In this document: piece after piece, positions 45,599-53,000 of the stretch
How positions within the stretch are numbered: position 1 is the first letter of the stretch
Layout: every line of letters begins with the position of its first letter
Assembly: GCA_002005505.1 (NCBI GenBank)
Contig: MVGU01001020.1
Span: 65,001-129,000 of the forward strand
Source of the DNA: Botryococcus braunii
Taxonomy: Eukaryota > Chlorophyta > Trebouxiophyceae
Length of the DNA: 64,000 bases
Reading direction: 5' to 3'
Position numbers and translations under genes: made by a program
The notes under the pieces: model-generated
Told to the model about the DNA's origin: nothing
What the model saw: the letters and a program-made list of their open reading frames with translations, nothing else
Databases searched by the model: none

Positions 45599-46526
45599 GA
45601 GGAGGTCCCTGTGGACACATTCCCTGCAGTTGTTGGACAGCTGCCACTACGTTCCGCTAAGTGTCCTCGTCCCGCGTCCTCTTGCGACAGTCCCTCCAGT
45701 AGTGTCCCCTCTTATTGCAGTAATTACAGATGCCCTTTGTCTCTGACCTGGTCTCAGAGACAGCCGGCTGGGCCTGCTGATGGGCTGCGCTGGCAGCTGG
45801 TGGGGTATTGGTTCCGCTGGGTCACTGTCCAAGAGCCAAGACCCTGGGCTGGCGAGGGGCATACTCGTCAAAACCCACAGCAGCTGCAGTGTTGCGTAGA
45901 AGATCAGCTAGCTTCTCCAGGGGATGTGCTGCAGCTGTAGTTATCATTCCTGGCTCTTTAGCTGCATCTGGCAGGCCCTGCACGATCTGGGTTGCAACAT
46001 GTGCATCCAGTAAGGCATGATTGTTCCTGTCAAGGCATGCCTTCAGGTTGATCATTCTGTTGACATACTGTGAGATTGTCTCATCATGTTTCATTCCCTG
46101 AGCCATTTCTTGGAGCCAGTCTGCATTGGCCTGTATATTGTGCCCACCAATAAACTTTCTGCGGATGAACTCAAATGCATCATAAGCAGAGGGCAGATTA
46201 GACAGAGGTCCCAGCCATTCCTCTGGAACTGACTCATAAAGTAGCAGCATTGCAGCTGCATCATGTGCGGTACCAGGCATGCCAGGTAGGGAACCTTTTG
46301 ACTCGTTTGCTGCCAGAAATGCATTCTTCCACACGATGATATTTGTCCCCCGTTCCTTCAATTTTATGCGTACATTGACAGTTGTTGGGATAATCTTGGG
46401 CAGCTCATCTCCGCTGCCTCTTGAAGTGCTGGGGGTGCAAGGTTCTCTGTTGGGCGTGGATGAGGCTGGTTCACTGCTTGACGTTGAAGCTCCGCTGGCT
46501 GATGGTCCTTTCTTCTTGGAAGTCAT
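45599..46526 (-). pseudogene. CopE gag, interrupted by CopD
   Basis: ATG at 46526; 235 codons are open to 45822 and match CopG gag (PKIIPTTVNVRIKLKERGTNIIVWKNAFLAAN, MLLLYESVPEEWLG, INLKACLDRNNHALLDAHVATQIVQGLP). A frameshift near 45825 precedes the CCHC knuckle region (CNYCNKRGHYWRDC, about 45690-45735). Coding ends at 45599 where the CopD LTR starts. Pol would lie beyond CopD and CopA, left of the window. Confidence 0.87.
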
Positions 46527-46563
46527 AGTTTGTCCAGGTGCCTGATGGTTCCAGTACAGGATC

Positions 46564-46908
46564 TTACTCTATGTCTCTCTCCACATCAGAGTCAGTCTCC
46601 CACTCAGATTCTGAACGCAACTTCTCCTTCGAATTCCCCAGGTCCTTGAGTAACTCTGATGGCAATGCTGCCAAGGAAGACTCAACAGCTAGATACGCAG
46701 TGCTTTCAGCTAATTCTTGTTCACGATTGATCCACTCGGTTGTGCGAAAATATGTGCGAAACTTGGCCCGAGTGACAAAACCTGGCTCTAAATTAACAAA
46801 CGAGATTTCCCACGGAGTGAACTTGTATGCAGGGTACAGTAGAAATCTCTCTCTGAACCAGGTGGGTTGAGCGAGCGGACAGCCAACGTGAAGGTGAAAG
46901 ATGTAGTC
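46564..46908 (-). pseudogene. CopE small ORF (ORF-X), C-terminal part
   Basis: No ATG, because CopF splits this ORF; its N-terminal part is at 62679-62911. The minus strand reads WFRERFLLYPAYKFTPWEISFVN, EPGFVTRAKF, a central WINREQELAESTAYLAVESSLAAL, then an acidic tail ending at a TAA (46564-46566), 37 nt before the gag ATG. The layout matches CopG ORF-X. The first 77 bp (46832-46908) are duplicated on the other side of CopF. Confidence 0.8.
46832..46908. repeat. 77-bp target duplication flanking CopF (left copy)
   Basis: Identical to 62679-62755. It encodes the DYIFHLHVG...FRERFLLYP part of CopE ORF-X, which is single-copy in CopA and CopG homologues. It abuts the CopF LTR ends exactly on both sides. 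Confidence 0.92.
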
Positions 46909-46974
46909 TGTTGTATATGAAGGTGGCAGACGTATCGGTCAGCTCGTCCGTGTGCATGAAGAGAGACGTATCCC

Positions 46975-47299
46975 CTGTGAACACCACCAAGTACTCTCAA
47001 TGTCTATATAGACCAGTGCTCGCACTGCCGTCTATATCTGCCGACTGCTCTCCGATCAGGACACCCTTGGCCCTTCAGCAGTCCCAGGAGTTTAATGGCT
47101 ACTCCCAACCAATCGCTATAACCAGTGTGTAACTCGTCACACACAAATAGCCTTACTATTCGCACAACAGTAACATACAAGCAATGCAGCTCCTGTATTG
47201 AAATGAGTGTGACAGCAGTATGTCAAGCAGTCCTTCAATACAGAGCAAACACTATTCAGCTTGGAGCTCGAAGCCCAGATGCATTCCACACCCCATCGA
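46975..47299 (-). repeat. Continuous (intron-less) 325-nt block in the CopF LTR
   Basis: Equivalent to exon-like pieces 47193-47299, 47114-47192, 47042-47113 and 46975-47041 joined without gaps. In element sense its start follows CCAG and its end is CAG, exactly at the acceptor and donor positions of the interrupted copy. Confidence 0.9.
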
Positions 47300-47395
47300 C
47301 TGGTTACAAATGGTTTACGTATATTTACCTGTGAACACCACCAAGTACTCTCAATGTCCATATAGACCAGTGCTCGCACTGCCGTCTATATCTGC

Positions 47396-47499
47396 CTGCA
47401 CCCGAGCGTTACGATTTACTTGTGGGTTCATCAGTGTCCATAAAATATATCTAAACCATATAAAACACACACGCAACCTATCCACATATGTGTACGTAC
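47396..47499 (-). other. Intron-like segment x (104 nt)
   Basis: Element sense GTACGTACAC...GGGTGCAG, absent from the joined copy. Counterparts: 61662-61765 and, diverged, 20272-20377 (GTACGTGC...GATGCAG). Confidence 0.85.
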
Positions 47500-47571
47500 C
47501 GACTGCTCTCCGATCAGGACACCCTTGGCCCTTCAGCAGTCCCAGGAGTTTAATGGCTACTCCCAACCAAT

Positions 47572-47657
47572 CTGCACAATATGTGGATCATCAGAGATCA
47601 AAACAAAACAGTTGTTTAACCAGCAGGAGCAAGCTTGTTATACGTATCTGTACTCAC
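47572..47657 (-). other. Intron-like segment y (86 nt)
   Basis: Element sense GTGAGTACAG...ATTGTGCAG, a textbook donor and acceptor. Counterparts: 61838-61923 and 20449-20533. Confidence 0.87.
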
Positions 47658-47736
47658 CGCTATAACCAGTGTGTAACTCGTCACACACAAATAGCCTTGC
47701 TGTTCGCACAACAGTAACATACAAGCAATGCAGCTC

Positions 47737-47859
47737 CTGCAACATAAGACACATGTAATGTTTCATTATCAGCAGAAACATCAGTATGCATGTGCTTAAC
47801 GCCTGCGATCGCAGCCACACGACTGCGACCGTTACCCTTGCCAACGATCGCTAGCTTAC
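47737..47859 (-). other. Intron-like segment z (123 nt)
   Basis: Element sense GTAAGCTAGC...TTGCAG; contains an inverted repeat around CGCAGTCG...CGATCGCAGG. Counterparts: 62003-62125 and 20614-20735. Confidence 0.85.
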
Positions 47860-48412
47860 CTGTATTGAAATGAGTGTGACAGCAGTATATCAAGCAGTTC
47901 TTCAATACAGAGCAAACACTATTCAGCTTGGAGCTCGAAGCCCAGATGCATTCCACACCCCATCGACTGCCAAGCTTGCTCGCGATCTGGCGTTTCTATG
48001 CCTTCTGATCGTAACCGGCGGTAACGGTACAGTTCCTTCCGAGAGGCTTTACCGTACTGCATGGCCACATAAACAACCCTGACTTGGCCCTATGCCAACG
48101 TGTAGCTCTATAGCTGCACCAGGGATCTCATACTTATACACGTGTACACACTCAATGGAGTCTTTACCTTGTGACCTTACCGTCACTAGTACAAGACCTG
48201 TACTGCATGGAGGTCACTATATGATCAACCTAACTGAACTTAATACATTACCCTTAGACACGCAATCAGGCGCATCCTCTTAATTGTACTCCACACGTGG
48301 AGAAGTTCAAGTTATACAATGTTTCCTAAAACCACTTGATAAACTGATAGCGCCCCTGTATCTAGTACGTTTGCCATCACGTATCTATACGTACCTATCA
48401 GTTTACACAACA

Positions 48413-48430
48413 ATCTTCCCCTTTTAGAAA
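48413..48430 (-). other. CopF polypurine tract
   Basis: Minus strand TTTTCTAAAAGGGGAAGAT directly precedes the 3' LTR. Confidence 0.75.
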
Positions 48431-48548
48431 ACATTTATAATGTCGTTCATTAATGTTGAGTTCAATTGTTCCCATTAACGCACTACTCTTCGTAGCCAAA
48501 CTTAGAATCTTTGAAGCCCTAAAGCCCTAGAATTTCAACACTCTAGGC

Positions 48549-48770
48549 TTAACCCATTCTCAAGCTGTCACGGTGCTTGAGAAATGCTGGACTGGCCCAC
48601 GGCTTTGTAAAAATGTCAGCCACATTGTCCTCGGTGTTGACATACACCGGCGTGATCGGCCCCCACGCAACCTTTTCCCTCGCTTGATGGTAGCACACGC
48701 TAATGTGCTTGGTGTATTTGGACAACACATGGTTTTGCAGATTCGCAATACAACCCATGTTGTCAATTCT
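48549..48770 (-). pseudogene. CopF RNase H, terminal part
   Basis: The minus-strand frame reads MGCIANLQNHVLSKYTKHISVCYHQAREKV...VYVNTEDNVADIFTKPWA. This is the terminal block of copia RNase H, and the stop at about 48549 lies about 120 bp from the PPT. CopG interrupts it at 48771 after an Asp-Asn; its upstream part is at 56094-56640. Confidence 0.83.
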
Positions 48771-49498
48771 TGTTATAATAGTGAAAGAACAATTAGTGAC
48801 TTTCCCTCAGAAGAGTAATAGTGGCCAGGCTTCTCTAAAGCAATCACTGTGAACAATCTTAGAGGTTGAGTAATGGATGGCAGAACTCTAGAGTTCTGCC
48901 ATAATTGATCTGGACTGATTCCACTTAGGAGAAAGAGAGTAATGCAATTTGACGCGTTCTTGCGAGAAAGGATATAGGCAGCAGGCATGAAGGGCTCGGC
49001 ACTTGTTTGGGACTGAAAGAGCACTCCGGGTGCTTATCTCTGATCAGTTGCCACAAGTGTCAACACATAGTCGGGCTCTGCTTGCTCTCCTACACACAGC
49101 AAGAGACCCGACCGAGCTTAACACCCTTCGTGCCGGGACATACAGGTGAAGTGCTGCATCTTAGTGTAACTTGCATGGACAATTGATTAGGAAGAGATCT
49201 AGATAAGCGTATTAGAATGTTGCTAATGCTTGGCTCATCGAACAATGGTAATGCGAACTATCTGTCGATGCGTAGAAGAGGTAGTTTGAATTCCTTGGCG
49301 TTGAGAGAGAGCAAGAAGCAATGTAATGACTTGTTTGGGACTGAAAGAGCACTCCGGGTGCTTATCTCTGATCAGTTGCCACAAGTGTCAACACATAGTC
49401 GGGCTCTGCTTGCTCTCCTACACACAGCAAGAGACCCGACCGAGCTTAACACCCTTCGTGCCGGGACATACAGGGAACATTACGCCCAGAATTGTACA
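48771..49498 (+). repeat. CopG 5' LTR
   Basis: TGTTATAATAG...TTGTACA. The 145-bp unit occurs twice, at 49001-49145 (followed by GTGAAG) and 49329-49473 (followed by GGAACATTACG). A short inverted repeat GGCAGAACTCTAGAGTTCTGCC lies at 48880-48901, and a GGCAGAACTCNNAGTTCTGCC version is also in CopA and CopE LTRs. Confidence 0.95.
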
Positions 49499-49514
49499 GG
49501 TTATGGGCCCACCA
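49499..49514 (+). other. CopG primer-binding site
   Basis: GGTTATGGGCCCACCA follows the LTR without a gap. The complement TGGTGGGCCCATAACC is a 16-base match to the anticodon arm of plant-type initiator tRNA-Met as I recall it. Confidence 0.82.
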
Positions 49515-49555
49515 ACTCTTGAGCTGGGCAACTGAGAGTATGTTCCGAGCCTACG

Positions 49556-50080
49556 ATGGGACGAACGAAGCAGAGCGGAAGGATGTCGACTGGCGGTAAA
49601 AGACCATTTATACCCCCACCTCCTTCACCACCTACATACGATAGCCTGAGGCGAGCTGGAGGAGATACGGGACCGAGAACACCAGAAGAACGAGCATTCC
49701 TGGTGAAGGATTTTGTCAGCCGCGCGTACGGACTGGGGAAAGTCGAACAGCCTCAGTGGTTCAGACGACGTTTCTCTGCATACCCAGCCTACAAAGTAAC
49801 TGCGTGGGAGTGTTCATTCATCAACGCGGATCCAGGCTTCGTCACGCGAGCATTATTTGAACGGCATCTACAACAGATCGGAGGACCCAGCAAACCCGAA
49901 TACTGGGAAGAAAGGGCAGCCTACACAGCAGTGGAGTGTGCTCTCGCCACTCTTGACGAGGACTTCCTACTTTCCCTTTTGGGCAGCAGAAAAGGATTCA
50001 GCCCAGAGGAGTGGTGCACGGACCCAGATAACGGAGACGAAGACGGGGACTCACAGGGTTCAGAACCTAACGAAGACTGA
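49556..50080 (+). CDS. CopG ORF-X: conserved 174-codon protein of unknown function
   Basis: ATG at 49556, 41 nt after the PBS; TGA at 50078-50080, 16 nt before the gag-pol ATG and in a different frame. A basic N-terminus leads into PPPPSPPTYDSLRRAGGDTGPRTPEERAFLVKDF, then PQWFRRRFSAYPAYKVTAWE, then INADPGFVTRALFERHL, a Glu/Ala helix-like stretch (WEERAAYTAVECALATLDEDF), and an acidic tail (about 20 of the last 35 residues Asp, Glu, Ser or Gly). No zinc finger, membrane segment or catalytic motif is visible. CopA and CopE keep the same order and key residues, indicating selection on the protein. Translation of gag-pol from this bicistronic RNA would need reinitiation, leaky scanning or splicing. 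I do not recognise the family. Confidence 0.85.
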   Translation: MGRTKQSGRMSTGGKRPFIPPPPSPPTYDSLRRAGGDTGPRTPEERAFLVKDFVSRAYGLGKVEQPQWFRRRFSAYPAYKVTAWECSFINADPGFVTRALFERHLQQIGGPSKPEYWEERAAYTAVECALATLDEDFLLSLLGSRKGFSPEEWCTDPDNGDEDGDSQGSEPNED

Positions 50081-50096
50081 GTGACATTCGAGCAAC

Positions 50097-53000
50097 ATGG
50101 CGAGGAAGAGATCTAAATCAAGGGAGCCATCAGAGGAGGAGCCCACAACAGAGGAGGTGTCTACATCGTCTCCCACACGACAGCCATGTACACCCAGTAC
50201 ATCAAAGGGTGAGGGAGATGTACTTCCTAAGGTCATAGCCACCCAAGTCAAGGTGCATATTAAGCTGGATCGTCATGGCACAAATTTTGTGGTATGGGAC
50301 AATGCCTTCACTGCGGCTAATAGTGCTAAGGGTTCTTTTCCTGCCATTCAGTCAGCCATGCCTGGGACTATCCATAATGCTGCTGCAATGCTTCTGCTGT
50401 ATGAGTCAGTTCCAGAGGAATGGTTAGGGGAATTGTCAAGTAAGCCTTCGGCATATGATGCATATCTGTTCATTTGCAAGAAATTTGTTGGTGGTTACAA
50501 CACTCAAGCCAATGCAGACTGGCTGAAGGAAATGTCAAGAGGGATGAGACGTGGAGAAACAATCTCTCAGTATGTGTCCAGAATGATAAATCTCAAAAGC
50601 TGCTTGAAACGCAATGGTCATGACCTCTTGGATGGTCATGTGGCCACTCAGATAGTGCAAGGACTACCAGCTACAGCCAATCCTCCTGGGCTGCTACCCA
50701 CTGCAGTAGCTCACCCCCTGGATGGGCTGGCAGCTCTTATTTCCACCACAGCAGAGGCTTCTGGCTACAACGATGATGGAGAACAGCCTGCCATGGTGAT
50801 GAAAGCAATGCCTGCTCAACTAGAGGCAGCCACAGCACCTTCTACTAGCGGGGCCATTCCCTCCAGACAGCCAGCAGACACAGAATCAAGGGGAGAAGTG
50901 AGAGGCACGTGCAACTACTGCCACAAGAAAGGCCATTTTTGGAGAGACTGCCGCAAACGCCAAAGGGATGCAGAGACCCAACGCAATGTGGTGGCAGCTG
51001 TACAACAACTGGCTGCCATGTGGCCCCAAGGGCAGTTTCCTGGAGCACCTCAGCCACCTCCAAGCGTGCAGCATGCATTCCCAGGCACTGGAGCGTTCCC
51101 ACTGCTACACCCTCCTCCAGGCCCACCTTCTCCTCCCTCAGAAGGTATGCCATACGTGGTATCACATAATGTGCTGGATGGCAGTAAACTCCAACAGTCC
51201 AAACAGTCGTGGCTTGTGGACAGTGGAGCGTCTGTACATCTTGTGAACAACCTTTCCTTGCTACATGCCCCTACAGTACATGACCACCCTATTCCACTGC
51301 TGCTCGCTACCTCTGATGCCACTGGGGGTATTGTTGCTACTGGGTCAGTGTGTCTCATGTCCTCTCAGCATGTTCCAGTGTGGCTGCATCATGTCCAGTG
51401 TGTTCCCTCAGCTACCACCAATATTTTATCAGTATCTGCTGCTCTGCGTGATGGAATCCGGTTCAGTACAGATAGACTGGGAGCATTCACTGCTGTCTCA
51501 GGACCGAGTGGTTGGCAGATGCCTGTGAAACCAGAGAATGGCCTGTATTATATCCATAACTGCCTCCCAATAGCACCAGTGAAGGTTCCTTATTCAGTAA
51601 CAGCTGCTCTGAAGAAGAAATGCTCTAAAGCTCCAAGCCATGACTGTGCCAAACGCTTCCTGTGGCACAGCAGATTGGGACACCCAGGAGATCCATGGAT
51701 GAAACGCCTGAGCAGTGAGCAACTGGTTACTGGCCTAGACACCTTATTGTCCCCTTGTGAAAAGTGTCCTAAGTACTGTGAAGCTTGCATTGAGGGGAAG
51801 CATGCACGTCCCCCATTTGGTGAAAGCTCTAGACCAGCTGAGAAACCTCTTGACAGAATCCACATTGACACTGTGGGCCCCATATCACAAGCAGCCATTA
51901 CTGGGGAACGCTTTTGGGTAACTGTGACTGATGAGGCATCTGGGTGGAAGGCAGTGCTGCCAGTGAAGTCAAAAGATGTAATTGGAGCTGTTGTCAGAGA
52001 CCTAATTTTGTACTGGCAAACTGAGAAGGAAACTACAGTGAAGTGCATCCGCTGTGACAGAGGCACAGAGTTCTTAAATGCCAAGTTCAAGGAATTTTGT
52101 GCATCCCAGGGCACTAAGCTGGAGACATCTGCCCCATATACCCCTCAGCAGAATGGAGTTGCTGAGAGAGCCAACAGGACCCTCAAGGAGCGCACCAGAA
52201 CCCTCCTCAATTTTGCTGCAGCAAGCCCTGTGATGTGGAAGGAAGCCCTGGAGACAGCCTGCACCCTCCTAAATATGGGACCCAGCACAGGCAGGCCCCT
52301 ATCTCCCTGCGAAATGTTCATGGGATACAAACCAGATGTATCCTTGCTGCGCACATGGGGATGCCTTGCATTTGTGCATGTTCCTGATCAGCAGAGGGGG
52401 GCATTTGCACCAAAAGCTGTGGCTGGGATGTTCACTGGTTACTCTCCAGTGTCAAAGGCATACCGTGTCTATATGGGAGGGGGGATCTGGAGAGAGAGCA
52501 GAGATATCCAATTTGTGGAACACATTCGAGGAGCTACTCGGGTGGGAATGGCAGTTCTCCCTGACCAGCCTCAGCAGTTCTCATATCCTGAAGACTTACC
52601 AGGGCAAATGCACAGCAGCAACCCAGTGGTGTCATTGCCACAGTGCAGCACGCAGAATCAGACTGTCAGCAGCCCATGCTCCAGCATTAGACCTGACAGC
52701 TCCTTCCCAGTACCCTCTGACCAGGCTGCAACTGAGCCTGCTAGTCAGGGGAAGCCTTCCCAAGAGGAGGGCATTCCCAATGTGACTCCTGAATCAAGCA
52801 CGGGAGAACAGCAGCCGGACTTGGATCAGTCCGGGACTCTGGACGCAATTCAACGACTGGCGCGAGGAAGTTCGGACAGCGGGCAACATCAACTAATATT
52901 AGAGCGAGCACAGCAGTCACTGCGTAACACTCATGCGGCAACGACCATTCCGCCTCCGGACGGACTGTCGCGGGCTCAACGCTATGAGCAACGAACTGCG

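Larger units (their letters stand above)
46909..48412 (-). repeat. CopF 3' LTR with unspliced-plus-spliced tandem block
   Basis: Element sense: TGTTGTGTAAAC...TATACAACA. It contains an interrupted block (47329-47966) followed, in element sense, by a continuous block (46975-47299). The exon-like pieces have the same lengths in both copies: 107, 79, 72 and 67 nt. The pieces of the interrupted copy are separated by three GT...AG segments. The upstream copy ends CAG followed by GTAAAT, the downstream copy CAG followed by GGGATACG. Right LTR coordinates are these plus 14266. Confidence 0.92.

Noticed and set aside
47137..47379. Cys-rich small ORF within the CopF LTR blocks (also 61403-61645 and 61947-62222)
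   Set aside because: It stays open through segment z only because that is 123 nt long, and it stops soon after in both joined and interrupted copies; no protein similarity recognised, so left as non-coding LTR.
49499..49514. tRNA gene fragments at the GGGCCCATAACC sites
   Set aside because: Only the anticodon arm is present and always next to an LTR; these are primer-binding sites.
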